The notes beneath the pieces were generated by a model. That model made no database searches, was not told where the DNA came from, and saw nothing but the letters and a program-made list of their open reading frames with translations. Made by a program: the position numbers and the translations under genes. From Linnemannia schmuckeri (lineage: Eukaryota; Mortierellomycota; Mortierellomycetes; Mortierellales; Mortierellaceae), in assembly GCA_029449235.1 (NCBI GenBank), contig JANATG010000002.1, forward strand, positions 2,108,001-2,172,000: 64,000 nt of DNA, given 5' to 3'. Of this stretch, positions 11,329 to 21,898 are shown in pieces. Each line of letters starts with the position of its first letter. Position 1 is the stretch's first letter.

Positions 11329-12315
11329 ATGGGATACATCGTCTTGCGCCGGATGAGAGGATGGGTCCTCTTCCTTGTTACCTTCAACTTTCTCTTCACC
11401 ATCGGCTGGTACTCCTACCTCGGCTATCTCATAGAACAAAACAAGAAATACAGGATCGATGACGGCCTCTTCTGGGGCGACTGGGTCTACATCGTCTCGG
11501 GCATCATCTTCTTTTTTACCTATATCTACTCCCTCAGGTCTAGCCCCCGCGCCGGACGAGGCTACAAGTTCGCCCGCACCTTTCTCCTCCTCATCCCAAC
11601 AATCCTGGTTCTCTACCTTCGAATTGATTTTATCGCACTGGTGTCCGGACGACGCGCTACATATAATGTCTCACCCTTTGTTTGCACGTATATCGAGGAC
11701 TATATCTGCTTCTTAAGCAACACTATCTTTTGGTGGAGTCTTATCACAGCGTTCTTTGTCCTCTTTGAGATCGGGATGACGCTGGCCTGGGGACCCATGG
11801 AGGCGCCGCATCAGTTTGGGGGTGCCTTGGAAGGATATTCACAGGATGCCAACGTTGTCATGGTCAGTCCGCAGCCGATCTACTCTCAGCAGCAACAGTA
11901 CTACCCCCATATGGCGCAGCAACCCGTTTTGTTGAACCAGCAGCATCCGGGATACAAAATCGAAGACGGTGTCCAACAGCCATACCCACTCATGTACCAG
12001 CAGCCACTGCAACAACAGCAACACCATCCATACCAGCCACAGCCGACTTCTCCAGGAGGATATATGACACAGCAACAACCGGCTTCTCCTGGAGGATATA
12101 TCTCACAACAACCTCCTTCCCCAGGAGGACATGCTCCTCAACCTTCGCCAAGAGCAAGCTTTACTTCACAACCTTCACCAGGAGCGGGATACATCTCTCA
12201 GGCAGAGCAGTATGAGCTGCTTCAGCAGCAGCAGCAACAACAGCAAATGCTCCAACAACAGCAGCGACAGCAGAGTTTCGCTCAGCCAGCACCTTCGACT
12301 CCCTATGGATATTAA
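11329..12315 (+). CDS. Tetraspan membrane protein with Q/P-rich tail
   Basis: Single exon, 328 residues. The ATG at 11329 is preferred over the in-frame one at 11215 because GYIVLRRMRGW is conserved in sister copies. Four hydrophobic segments lie at about residues 11-33, 51-69, 82-106 and 131-154. Cys119 and Cys127 lie between segments 3 and 4 and could form a disulfide on the non-cytosolic side. Segment 4 has the family signature LITAFFVLFEIGMTLAWGP. The tail (residues 160-328) is Gln/Pro/Tyr-rich, with several SPGGY-type repeats and poly-Gln, and ends SFAQPAPSTPYGY. No family name is recognised; MARVEL-like four-pass proteins have the same topology but I see no decisive motif. This is the best-preserved member of the first cluster and is flanked on both sides by dead copies. 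Confidence 0.88.
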   Translation: MGYIVLRRMRGWVLFLVTFNFLFTIGWYSYLGYLIEQNKKYRIDDGLFWGDWVYIVSGIIFFFTYIYSLRSSPRAGRGYKFARTFLLLIPTILVLYLRIDFIALVSGRRATYNVSPFVCTYIEDYICFLSNTIFWWSLITAFFVLFEIGMTLAWGPMEAPHQFGGALEGYSQDANVVMVSPQPIYSQQQQYYPHMAQQPVLLNQQHPGYKIEDGVQQPYPLMYQQPLQQQQHHPYQPQPTSPGGYMTQQQPASPGGYISQQPPSPGGHAPQPSPRASFTSQPSPGAGYISQAEQYELLQQQQQQQQMLQQQQRQQSFAQPAPSTPYGY

Positions 12316-12890
12316 TCCTTCCTTTACTTACGTACACGACAGTCGACACAATCGTCCATAATAATACCCACGCATCCATAATAAAATTGTGCAAAGTTGC
12401 TTGTCCTTACTCCTGACCATTCCCTTGACCCAAATGTACATGTTTGCCCCCCTCACCCCTTCACTCCTCGGATAGGAAAACAAGCAAAACAGGCCCTTGT
12501 TCCCTGTCCCTCCCCCTTTGTCCCCCTTCTTTGACCCAAAGTGGTGCGACGAATAAAAATGGCTGAAATTGAATTTTCGTTGGATCCATTTTAAGGTTTT
12601 CGACTCTTTCCTCTGTCTCTCGGTCCCCTTTGTTTTTTTTTGCTTGGCTCTTTTTGTTGTCAACCACATAAGCCAGTTCCCTTTTCTCTTCTGTCTGCTC
12701 TCGTATCCATCTCTCCCTCTATTTCCCCTTTCTTGCATTGTGAGCTGCTTTCCCCTTCGTCACTTTCTCTCCCCCTTTCTCTCTTTTGACCGTTCAGCCG
12801 CAACCACACCTTTTTCGGTTCTTTTTCCTCTCTTTCCATCCCTCCCTCGTCCCCTTTTCCTTTTCCACAAAAAAAAAGCACATACCAAAG
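12316..12890 (+). other. Intergenic, CT-rich leader
   Basis: About 575 bases. The 3' end and AATAAA signals of the upstream gene lie near 12360 and 12553. A long CT-rich tract follows, then a short poly-A just before the next pseudogene start. No gene. Confidence 0.5.
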
Positions 12891-13774
12891 ATGCGCCAAA
12901 TCTACCTCCGACAAATGCATGGCTAATCTTCGTCACGATCCTCAACTTCCTTGGCATGTTGGGCTGGTACGGCTACGTCGGCTACACCATCGAGCAGAGC
13001 AAACGTTACGGGTACGATGACGTTCTCTTCTGTGGGCGATTGGACCCTCATCATCGCCGCTATCGGATTCTCCATCTTCTGCATCTTCTCCTTCCGAGGT
13101 GCAGGATTCTAACAGATCCATAAGTATCTCCAGGCCTTTTTACTCCTGGTACCCACTGTTCTGGTCCGGTACGTCACCTGTAATCTTATCCACCTTGAAT
13201 TGCTGTTGTTCAGCAAGTAAAATAGCAGTGCATACGGTTACGGGATTCCGTTTATCTGCGATTCGATCGAACATTACTGATGCTACCTATATAACACCAG
13301 CGGGTTAATGGTCTTGATCACGGTGTGATTTGTTGTCATCGAGATTGCGTTGACTCTGGCCTGGGTCCGTTGGAGAAGGCGCATCAGTTCGGAGGGGCGC
13401 GGGGAGGATATGTCCAGGATGCGAATGTTATTCTCGTCAGACCTGACCAACCGTACCAGCACCAACAGCAGTTCTATTATCCCCAGCAGCAGCAGCAGTA
13501 GCAGGCTTACTACGCTCAGATGCAACAGCTCCATCCACCACATCAGCCCATCTTCGTCAATCCTAATGTAGCGTCGCAACAGCAGCAACTGTAGCAACAG
13601 CAGCAGCAGGGACATGATTCGCCATTTGGGTACCTCCCTTACACTCCCTCGGCGCACACTCAATCACCAGTCGCGGCAACAGCAACCTCAGAATATCAAC
13701 CCTCGCTGCAGTCTTCTCAGTTATCGACAGCAGAGCATCAGCCTTCCTCCTCTCCATATACCCCCGCACACTAA
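12891..13774 (+). pseudogene. Tetraspan family pseudogene 3
   Basis: The start MRQIYLRQMHG is present, but a small indel puts a stop right after it. The first segment continues in another frame (WLIFVTILNFLGMLGWYGYVGY). A second frameshift near 13035 moves segment 2 (LIIAAIGFSIFCIFSFRG) to a third frame, and a stop follows. Segment 3 is HKYLQAFLLLVPTVLV, matching the family K-Y-L-x-A-x-L-x-L-x-P pattern. Segment 4 is poorly preserved. The Gln-rich tail contains TAG codons inside CAG runs (13500, 13593), i.e. Gln to stop changes. It ends YTPAH at 13774. Inactive, but still recognisable along its full length. Confidence 0.78.
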
Positions 13775-14335
13775 TATAAAGTGACCTTCCTTCCCTCTTC
13801 ATTCCGGGATTAAGATTTTTGAAGCATAAAACTCTAATAATACATGCAAACCATGTCAAAAAAGTTTCCGATGAGCGGGCCATGGTCATTGCAGACTAAA
13901 CCCCATTTCCATGTCTTATGTTGTAATGTGCAGGATACGCTCAAGGTTTTGCGCTTTGTCCTTCGTTGTGAAAATCTTATCGCCTTCAAAGAGTTGTGCT
14001 GAACTTGCTTCCAACCAGCCGTTTATCTGTTCCCTTCCTCGTCCTAGTTTTGTTTCTCCATGAAAAGCGGCGCAATCAAATGCACAATGATGCTTACTCT
14101 TTGTTTATGCTTTTTAAGGTTAACGTCGACTTTTTTGTATTGTTTCTTTTCTGGGGGTCACAGACTCACCGCTTTTTCATCTCTTACTCGCCATCTCTTC
14201 AATTCTGTCGTTCTCGGTTGTCGCCTTCACTTTCCTTCTCACCCACTCTCTCTTCGGCCGCTCAACCCAACCTCCAGCACCATAAAAGTCGTAAAATCGC
14301 CACTCTTCATCTCATTCGCTCTTCAACAACACGCC
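13775..14335 (+). other. Intergenic
   Basis: About 560 bases between pseudogenes 3 and 4. The last part is a CT-rich leader as in intact copies. No gene seen. Confidence 0.5.
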
Positions 14336-14675
14336 ATGAGTCAGATACGCCTGCGTCAGATGCGGAAATGGATGGTCTTCATCGCCACCTTAAACTTCAT
14401 AGAGATGATATCCGCCTACGGCTACTACGGGAACGTCATCGAACGTAAGAAGAAGAACCATTATGCCGTCGCCGAAGACGACATCACTTACTGGAACGAC
14501 TGGGTCGTCATCGTCGCTGTTGTCGGTTTTTCTTGTCTACATCTACACCCTCCGCGGGTCCCGGATCATTAACAAGTATCTTCGCGTGACCTTGTTCTTG
14601 ATCCTGACAGTCTTGGTCCTGTACGTGGTCGGCTCAGTGATGAAATATTCCACTTGTACTATAAGTCGTCTGTAA
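14336..14675 (+). pseudogene. Tetraspan family pseudogene 4, truncated
   Basis: It opens with a normal start (MSQIRLRQMRKWMVFIATLNF) and a first membrane segment. A one-base shift near 14525 then breaks segment 2: VVIVAVVGF in frame one becomes FLVYIYTLRGS in the next. Segment 3 (NKYLRVTLFLILTVLVLYV) is in the second frame. The frame closes at 14675 just after a single Cys, so segment 4 and the tail are missing. The open part before the shift is clean, so this copy probably died recently compared with its neighbours. Confidence 0.78.
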
Positions 14676-14759
14676 AGCTATTGTTCCACAAAGCATTTGA
14701 AACGAAAGGGGCCCCAGGTGTAGCATGAAACACTGGGGGTTTATCACAGTATGCTCATC

Positions 14760-15440
14760 TACAGCACGAGCGTGAAGCGGACTTTAATCCAAGTGCTCTT
14801 GAGGAAACTCCATACGTTGCTTGGCACCTTCATATCCTTGGGCAGCAGTCTTGCTGTGCCACTTAATCGCCTCGTCCCTGTCCCTCGCGACACCCCCGGC
14901 CTCTGTCGTATATTCGTGAGCTGAGCTGCCGCATATCCATCTTCAGCCCCCTGGCGATACAATGAAGAAGCATCTGAAGCGTCCACCAGTGCACGTCCGT
15001 CAAAGCTGTAGAGACTTGGTAGCCATTACACATGAAAGTGCGCACTCGGCTCTGCGTTTTCAGCCGCTTTGCGAAACAGGTCAAGCGCCATTGCATTGCT
15101 CTGCTCAAACCCGAGGCCAAGCTCGTACATCAATCCAAAGTTGAACTGAGCATACTCATTGCCTCGTTCTGCACTCCTGCTGTACCACATGAGTGCGAGG
15201 CGGTCGCTCTGCTAGACTCCTTGGCCAAGGTTATTGGACCAGCCAAGACTATTTTGCACATTTGCGTGTCCTTGCTCTGCTGCACTGGTGTATCAATTTG
15301 CCGCTTCCGCATTGATCTGCTCGGTGCCTCGTCCCTGGTCGTACATAAATCCGCGGCTGTGTTGTGCACTTGTAAGTCGCGTTCTGCTGCCTTGTGTGGT
15401 GCCTTGAGACAAACCTAGCCTTAAGTAGTTATCTTTCTTT
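14760..15440 (-). pseudogene. Sel1-repeat protein pseudogene
   Basis: Translation of the - strand shows Sel1-like repeat pieces (short TPR-like helical hairpins), broken by stops and frameshifts. From 5' to 3' on that strand: SRGFMYDQGRGT, then a TGA where Trp is expected, then SAAEQGHANVQNSLGW, NNLGQGV, a TAG, SAERGNEYAQFNFGLMYE, LGLGFEQSNG, then YRQGAEDGYAAAQL in another frame, and finally IKWHSKTAAQGYEGAKQRM. In Sel1 proteins the repeat reads A-x(2)-G-x(2)-x-A-x(2)-x-L-G-x(2)-Y-x(2)-G. Sel1 proteins act as adaptors, often in ER or signalling complexes. This is the only gene-like sequence on the - strand and is clearly dead. It lies next to truncated tetraspan pseudogene 4. Confidence 0.7.
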
Positions 15441-17609
15441 CCTTCTTTGTCATAACAACAATAGGTACCGTACAGCCACAACAAATTAACAGCGATCGAC
15501 GCGATGGCGATAGAGGCGAGAGACGATCCTTCCCAACAACCAACTGTGTCGACGGCCGCTGCTTCCTCTTAGCTCCCTTCACCCAGTTCTGCAGGATAGT
15601 CCCCGTCTACCCTGAACCCCCCTTTCACCACACTTGGTGTACAACGTCACGTCTCGACAGACGTCCATGGTGTGGTCCCACCTTGATCTCCCTATGTGTC
15701 CTTTTCCTTCTCGATTGATTTTACATGACTGTCATTCTCCTTCCGTCTCCTGTCCCTCTTTGTTTGTGTCCCCTTGATTTCTCATCTCTGCCGAAAGCGA
15801 TGTTCTCTCCTCTAGATGTTCTCTCTCCTGAATCTACTTCGCTCTGGCTCAGCTACTCTGGTTTTGGCGTTGCCCTTCTTCTCCTCGATGTTCTTCAGTT
15901 CTTGTCCCACCTTTTGCAAGTAAGAATGGTGTTGTCTTCTGCGATTGGTTTCTCTCTCGCTTGGGCATTTTTGTCTTCGGCAACATGCCAGTAAAAATGG
16001 TGTTGGCTTCTTGCACTCAGGCACTCCATGTACACAGCACAGACACACATCTCACCTCTTTCTCCATCATCGTTAAAGGCATGCAGTCATACAGTTTTGT
16101 CAAACCTGTTACAGATACATAATCCCTATTTTCTTGCTCCACTTGGCGTAGTTTCGTCTCCCTGCCACTCGCAATTTTTGGGTCGGTGAGCGAGTGTGAC
16201 CACGGCAAGCATGCCTGGGGAGTCTCATACGAGTGAGATTGAAGAAAAGAACATGGTTCTCCCTTGATCCTCCTTTACATTCTCGACGCGTTCTCTCCAT
16301 GGCGCTGTTCTACCCTTGATCCCTCTTAGTCTTTAGCGCCGTGTGACCCTTGATCTTTTACCTTACAAGCTTCGTACCGCACTTGCCTCTCGCACCTCTT
16401 TGTCATCTCTTTCTCTTCTCTGGTTACCCCTTGATCTTCTAGCTTTCTCCTATTTACATTTCGGCATCTCAGCTTTTGCGCTTGACTCCCTCATTCCTAC
16501 CATTGGAGAGATATCTCCATGACTTTACTCTCCCTGGACTTTTCCCATCCTGTCTTAAATCCAAAAGCAGTATCCCTGGTTTTGGTGCTGTCATCCACTC
16601 TCTCTGGATGCTCCTCAGTCCTTAGTCCATCTATGGTGATTGTTTTCTATACTACTTTTTCTCACCCTTAGACTTTTCCTATCTTCGTCTATATACCAAG
16701 GAGGAATGGAAGTATCGCTTAGGTACACACCTACACATACGCGCACAACATAGACGCATCCCCTTCACTTCTCTCAGACAAACACATTGGCAAACGAGTT
16801 ACACATCCAGGTTCTCCTTTCACTTTTCATGCGAGTTTCCTCACTCACACTAAGACAACAAAAAGATACCCGTTAAGAATTTTGCACGAACGAAAAAGTG
16901 CTCTCTGTGTTGCCTGTTACTGCACGTATGTCTAGTGCTGTTTTGCCCTTGATCCCGCCTCGTCTTTGATATAGTCCCCTCTTTCTCAGATTTTCTCTGA
17001 TCACTTTGGTGTCTCCTGCTTTTTCTTCCTTATCTCTGATTTTGCTTCCTTTCCCATTTCTCCCACTTACCATTGGTCTTTCGGCACCTCTTGATTCCAT
17101 TGCATGATCATGTATTTTACAAGCAATTCCAGCCCTTTGAGCGAGTGTCTCCATCCTCCCTCTCGTTGCAATTCATGCTACCTCCTTAACTCTTCTCATC
17201 ACTGTCAATATTGACTCAATCAACTCGACCGATGGGGCTTAAATGGTTGCTTCATGTCCTCTCTCTATTTTTATCCTTTTTTATGCCGACTCAATTTCAT
17301 GTCCATCTTCTGTATAAAAGACACGCATCTAGCCGCCATGTCAACATTTCCCTGACCTTACATTCAGACTCTAGATTCACAACAGTACCCCCGTCTCTCA
17401 CACCAACTACCGCAAGAATCATTGCAAGCACTATCTCAATAGGCGAAATACGAACGATCTTTCTCACCCGATCTATATATACCTGCACACTCCTGCTCAG
17501 ATTCTCGTAAGTCTTCCTGACAGCTCGATCGCGGCATATTCATGAATAGTAACTCTATGCAGTCAAGTCTGACATATTTTCATACTTTATACTATCCAGG
17601 TTACCAAGG
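15441..17609 (+). other. Gene-free stretch with recurring CCTTGAT motif
   Basis: About 2.2 kb without a gene I can support. It carries six or more copies of CCCTTGATC or close variants (15683, 15770, 16258, 16313, 16349, 16429, 16948), some with longer shared flanks. The end (17480-17609) is promoter-like with TATATATA and precedes the secreted-protein gene; TATAAAAG is also at 17306. Open frames here are short and of biased composition. Confidence 0.45.
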
Positions 17610-17921
17610 ATGAAGGCCTTCTTTATTTTCATCTCGATGATGCTCCCTTGCGTGCTGGCAGACGTCCATGGCCAATGTGGCAAATATATCTGTGTGATGA
17701 CTGCTCATCACAACAGGTTCGTTCAAGACATAAGTGTTCGAACCAAAGACGGTCTTCCGGGGACTCTTCGCGCTTATTGGGGCAATTTTCACTCGCCAAA
17801 AGTCAATGCTGCCAGCCATAGATGGGATGTGGGATATGAACAGGCCCAATCAAGCTTAGTTTGCGGTGGATTGGAGCGAGATGGGAGATCAATCGAAGAT
17901 GGTATTTGTGTGACGATTTGA
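17610..17921 (+). CDS. Small secreted cysteine-containing protein, unknown
   Basis: Single-exon frame of 103 residues. Residues 1-17 (MKAFFIFISMMLPCVLA) form a classic signal peptide: one Lys, a hydrophobic core and small residues at the likely cleavage site. The mature part has four Cys (23, 28, 85, 100), enough for two disulfides, and is not low complexity. I see no known fold. An extracellular or cell-surface role, including an effector-like one, is possible but not shown. TATA-like elements lie upstream. It stands alone among pseudogenes, so it might itself be a relic of a larger gene; nothing in its frame is broken. Start chosen as the only ATG giving a signal peptide. Confidence 0.6.
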   Translation: MKAFFIFISMMLPCVLADVHGQCGKYICVMTAHHNRFVQDISVRTKDGLPGTLRAYWGNFHSPKVNAASHRWDVGYEQAQSSLVCGGLERDGRSIEDGICVTI

Positions 17922-18309
17922 TATCAAGGATAGGAAGCACAATCAGCAATCGATACAACTTACAGGCGGCCGCCTATCACTGCGTCGGCTACGATTTTGA
18001 AGAATCGCTATTTTGTCCTCTTCTGCATTAAAAGAAAATCATTCTTTTTGAATTTAAAAAGAGACTGTCCGGGAGAAATGCTGCTTTTGAGGGGCACCGT
18101 GACCTCAGGCACCAATTGGAGGGCATCAGCCTGATTGCCTGGATTCCAATTGAGTCAGCCTTGTTTGTGTCACCGACAGAGTACTGTTCAACCCGACTGG
18201 ACGTTTCTTCTCGTTCTTCTTCAGCCGACTTCATTGACCTCTTAGCGTCCTTTGTGGCTGCCACTTTTTTTTTTTATTTTGTCCGCCTCCAATAATACCT
18301 CCGTATTGC
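17922..18309 (+). other. Intergenic
   Basis: About 390 bases between the secreted-protein gene and the next tetraspan relic. A 78-codon open frame on the - strand (18028-18264) has no recognisable features, and I do not call it. Confidence 0.4.
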
Positions 18310-19100
18310 CTTGCAGGACTAGATCGCCATCCTTTCCATCCTCACCCCCTTCTTCTCCTACCTCTACATTTTCGAATCAAAAAATCCTACCAACCTCCAC
18401 AAAGGACTCCGTCCGTGCATTCTTAATGCTGATCCCGACCGTGTTGAACATGTTTGTCAACTTTAACTACCTCGCCTGGTACCTCCGCCGAAGATCGAGG
18501 GATTTTGGCCCGACTGCAAGGCCAGCGGAGAGGTTCCAGTGCGAGGGTAGCTCTGCCTGTATGCTGACCTGGTCGTTGGTCTTTGTGTCCATCATCCTGG
18601 ACATCTTTGTGCTGTACGAGATTATGAAGATGCTGGCGTGGGGGCCGTTGGGGAAGATGCATTAGTTTGGAGGGGTGAATGGGGGATATGCCCAGGATTC
18701 AGATGTTATTGTTGTTAGATCTGACCACCCTCAGTCTCAGCGGGCAAACTATGCTCATCAGCCAGCAGAGCAATAGCAAAAGGCCTATTATCCAGCAATG
18801 CAGCAACAGACACCTACAGTCGTACCTCCCCTATAGCATACTCTTTTGCCGCAGAGCTCAATATACTATAGAGGGGGTTATACTATAAGAGGGTGTTTCG
18901 CGCTGTGTAACGAAAATGAGGGGGAAAAAAAGGATGATCCAGTACCATGGACCTATTCTGAAAATATATACTATAGGAGGGGATATACTATAGGAGATTA
19001 TGCTATAGGGGGGTCCAACTATATTATGCAGCAACAGCAGCATCAAGTGTACCATCAATCTGTGGCGCTGGATCCCAACTCTCAACACCAACAACCTTGA
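18310..19100 (+). pseudogene. Tetraspan family pseudogene 5
   Basis: Segment 1 is lost. Segment 2 reads IAILSILTPFFSYLYIFES, directly after a TAG. A frameshift near 18405 leads to segment 3 (FLMLIPTVLNMFVNFNYL), the Cys pair (FQCEGSSACM) and segment 4 (VFVSIILDIFVLYEIMKMLAWGPLGKMH). The next codon is TAG where the intact gene at 11329 has CAG (His-Gln-Phe-Gly-Gly). The frame then continues as FGGVNGGYAQDSDVIVVRSD, clearly the old tail, followed by further TAG/TAA codons in place of Gln codons. A short ACTATAGG-type repeat (18860-19010) interrupts the tail, which ends SQHQQP at 19100. Confidence 0.78.
18860..19010 (+). repeat. Dispersed ACTATAGG-type short repeat
   Basis: Five imperfect copies of (A)TACTATA[GA][GA]GG[AG]G (about 18860, 18880, 18968, 18985, 19000) interrupt the tail of tetraspan pseudogene 5. 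They are absent from the matching place in the intact sister copies. Confidence 0.6.
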
Positions 19101-19713
19101 GGGATGATGATGCTGCGTTTTGTCGTTGTGCTTGATGAATAAAAAAAAAGATCGATGTGAGTGCTAGTGTGGAAAGGTGAATGTGAGAACTAAAAAATAA
19201 AAGGGGGCGAGCCGTGTTTGGTCACTGCAATTTACGATCGCAAAAACAAGAATCGAATTAATGGGATGAATGACGGTTGAAATTGGTAGCAAATGAACTG
19301 TTGATTGTTGGTGTGTTGGTTAGTTGTTGCCAATGATCGGCCTTCCCTACCGCTGGAGAGTCGAGACATGGAGACACGCCTTCCTATGACTACGTCCATG
19401 ACTGCGGCCAACAACGTCTTCCCTCTTCCCAGGGACAAAGACGGACGCCGAGAGGTAAACACAAATAAACATTGTTATCTGTCCTTTTACACCTGTGAGT
19501 TCACGGCAAAGTCAATTGAACACCGTGCATCGACTCCCTATCACTTCTCCAGCCGTCAACCTTTTCTTGTTTTCCCCCCAATTCCTTATTTCTCTTACTC
19601 CCTTGCGTCTCTTTTTCTTTCTCTCTTTTTCTTCGCTCTCGTTAAAGACTCACTCCCCCTCTCACCTATAACCCCTACCTCCCCTACCTCTCACAACCCA
19701 TCCTCCCTCCAAC
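19101..19713 (+). other. Intergenic
   Basis: About 610 bases. It contains an AATAAA-rich 3' flank (19140, 19195) and a CT-rich leader from about 19555 to the next ATG. No gene seen. Confidence 0.5.
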
Positions 19714-20376
19714 ATGTCAACGGTCGCTCTCCGCCGTTACAGGATTTGGATGCTGTTTCTCACATTCATCAACGGCCTCGTCATGATCGCCTTCTATGGC
19801 TACTCCTTCTACGCCTGGTCCACCCGCCAACCCTTCTCCTGGGAACTCCGTCCTACTACAAACACCTACGAGATCATCGGTATCGCCCCTCGTCAGCCAC
19901 AACCTCGACCTTACGGCTTCTACTGGCAAGAATGGGCCAACATTGTGACCGCGGGTGTCCACTTCATCACCTATATCGTCGCCCTCGTCAGTCCATACAA
20001 CTTGCCCAAATATCTCCGCGCTTCCTTGGTCGCCATCCCTGTGGGACTGAGTCTATATGTCAACATTGACTATATTGTCTTTGTAATGGGGTTTACGTCT
20101 ATCCGGTCGCCTTTGAGCTGTATGGCGACTAATATCACGTGTCATTTGACCTGGTCGAGCCGGTTTATGGCCATTATCACGGGCGCGTTTGTGTTGGTTG
20201 AGATTGTGTTGACGTTACGGTGGGGGCCGTTGAGACCGAAGGAAGATATTGTTGAGGATGACAAGTCTCTTGTTGCGCCGGCCCCCCCACAGTCGGCACA
20301 GCTCCATCCAGATCATGACACCTTGAGGGACAATGGAGCTGGTATTAACACTCAGCCTCAAATGACTCAGGTGTAG
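19714..20376 (+). CDS. Tetraspan membrane protein, short tail
   Basis: Single exon, 220 residues. The ATG at 19714 follows a CT-rich leader and starts MSTVALRRYRIWMLF, in line with the family (basic N terminus, then hydrophobic). Hydrophobic segments lie at about 11-31, 76-93, 104-125 and 151-169. The first loop (32-75) is longer than in other copies and contains an IIGIAPRQPQPRP insert. The family motif PKYLRASLVAIP opens segment 3. Cys136 and Cys143 lie in the loop before segment 4. Segment 4 reads MAIITGAFVLVEIVLTLRWGP. The tail is short, Pro- and Asp-rich, and lacks the poly-Gln and the SFAQPAP ending. Complete and uninterrupted, so likely functional. Function unknown. Confidence 0.86.
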   Translation: MSTVALRRYRIWMLFLTFINGLVMIAFYGYSFYAWSTRQPFSWELRPTTNTYEIIGIAPRQPQPRPYGFYWQEWANIVTAGVHFITYIVALVSPYNLPKYLRASLVAIPVGLSLYVNIDYIVFVMGFTSIRSPLSCMATNITCHLTWSSRFMAIITGAFVLVEIVLTLRWGPLRPKEDIVEDDKSLVAPAPPQSAQLHPDHDTLRDNGAGINTQPQMTQV

Positions 20377-20690
20377 TTTCTTTGCATCTGCTTTAGTACT
20401 TCGCTTTAATGAAAATAATAAGATCTTTTTTACTCATAGTTGGCAAGTACTTGGTATGTCTTGGCCACAGTCAGTCAGTTGGCGAAAAAGGATTCGCTTG
20501 TGTATGAGTGTGTGTGTGATGACGCCATGCATTCCAAGAGAAATTTTAACTCCTCAATTTGATCAAAAAGCGAACGCCGCTCTCTTGTACCTTTTTGTGC
20601 AATCATCCCCTATTTTGGTTTATTTGCTTGCACCATTGTAACTCTATTATCCTTTTTTTTTTCAGTCATTCTCTTTTCGAGTTTCGACGG

Positions 20691-20736
20691 CTGTCCTCCA
20701 AACGACCCTATTCCTGTCCTCCAAACGACCCTATTC
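20691..20736 (+). repeat. Perfect 23-bp tandem duplication
   Basis: A 23-base unit beginning CTGTCCTCCAAACGACC is present twice head to tail (20691-20713, 20714-20736) with no mismatch, which suggests a recent duplication. Confidence 0.9.
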
Positions 20737-20925
20737 CAAATCTGTCACGTCGACCAAGCAAACGAACGAGCGCAGCAGAGGTTTAAGTTCGTTCATAACA
20801 CCTCTCGCCTTCTTCACTTTTCTCCTATCAGACGCGTGTTTTTTTGTTAATAGGGGTTGTATGTGAGAGGAAGTGAGAAAGAGGAAAAGGTGCGAACTAG
20901 CAAAAAAAAAAAAAAAAATTCTCAA

Positions 20926-21342
20926 AGGGCTGTGTAGCCCTTATTCTCGCAGGGTCACAGGGTAATCTCACATCCATCAATGCAAAGTCCAAAAACGCAA
21001 TATGAAGTAGCCCTTTCTCCTTAAGCGACTATTGTCCCTCATGAAGAGATGCATCGATTGGTATAAGAATGGACACGATAGAGGTTCTGGTTCAAAAAGA
21101 TACTAGCATCAAAGACCTTGTCAATTTTGAGACCATCGGATGGTTAATTTGGTCGAAGAAAGCAGGGGTATAAAAGTGGAAGGCCATGGCAACAATAGAC
21201 ATGATGGCTCGAGAGAGCCTTAGGGTGATTGCGAGTAGTTTGAGAAGAAAGTAAAGTATTTTTGCACAAAGTTCATGTAACCCTCTTCATGCTAAACTCA
21301 TGTAAATATGAAGACCCTGTGAGAATAAGCCGACACAGCCCT
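20926..21342. mobile_element. MITE-like element with ~29-bp terminal inverted repeats
   Basis: The left end (20927-20955, AGGGCTGTGTAGCC then CTTATTCTCGCAGGGT) is the inverse of the right end (21314-21342), with about five mismatches over 29 bases. The ~417-bp interior has no coding capacity. Ends of the form CAGGGCTGTG resemble hAT-type termini, and small size without transposase fits a MITE. I do not see a clear target-site duplication; ATTCTCAA occurs on both sides but is offset about ten bases on the right. Poly-A tracts flank both ends. Confidence 0.6.
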
Positions 21343-21898
21343 GTAAAACTAAGATTCTCAAAAAAAAAAAAAAAAAAAAAAAGGCCATGTCCAGACAATT
21401 GGCCTATCTATGCCTAGATTGGGTGTGGGCTCAAGCCCTTGAAAAAAATGGAAAACGAGAAAGAATGCAGGACGGAAAGCAATAACACAATCATGCATGC
21501 ACAAACAGAGTTTTGGGTCACAGGGGCTGTTGGCGAGTGGAGAGTGTGTGTGTTGGCTAATGATTCTCAAGAGTTGAATATTCGATGATTTTATTTAAAT
21601 AGGTTTAGTGCAAAAAAAAACCCAAATCGACTTTAAAAAATCATTAGTATTGGTGAAGATCGTCCTTTTGCTTTGTTTTTCGCATGGTCAGTGTATCTGT
21701 TTCTTTTTTCTTTCTTTCTTTCCTTTTCTTTCATCATTGCAAATCCTTCTTTGCCGCTGGCTCTCCTTTTCCTTCACAACCGAAATCCAACGCCTACCAA
21801 CTCTTCCTCCCCTTCGCTCGCTCTTCACAGTCCTCTTCCTTCGTGCCTAAGACTTTCCTCCTTCCCTCCTTCCCACGTTCTCTCACCCCTCTCCAACG

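Larger units (their letters stand above)
20377..21898 (+). other. Intergenic with MITE and short tandem repeat
   Basis: About 1.5 kb. It holds a perfect 23-bp tandem pair, a MITE-like element and homopolymer runs (A at 20902-20918 and 21361-21382). A TATAAAAG lies at 21170 within the MITE. A CT-rich leader precedes the next gene. Confidence 0.5.

Noticed and set aside
16873..17154. 93-codon charged open frame on the - strand
   Set aside because: No recognisable domain; the region shows short recurring motifs rather than coding structure.
18028..18264. 78-codon open frame on the - strand
   Set aside because: No signal peptide, domain or homologous copy; composition alone does not support a gene.
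20700..21600. Possible tRNA or structured RNA near the MITE
   Set aside because: I found no acceptor-stem pairing or B-box-like GGTTCGAATCC in place; the inverted repeat is terminal to a MITE.
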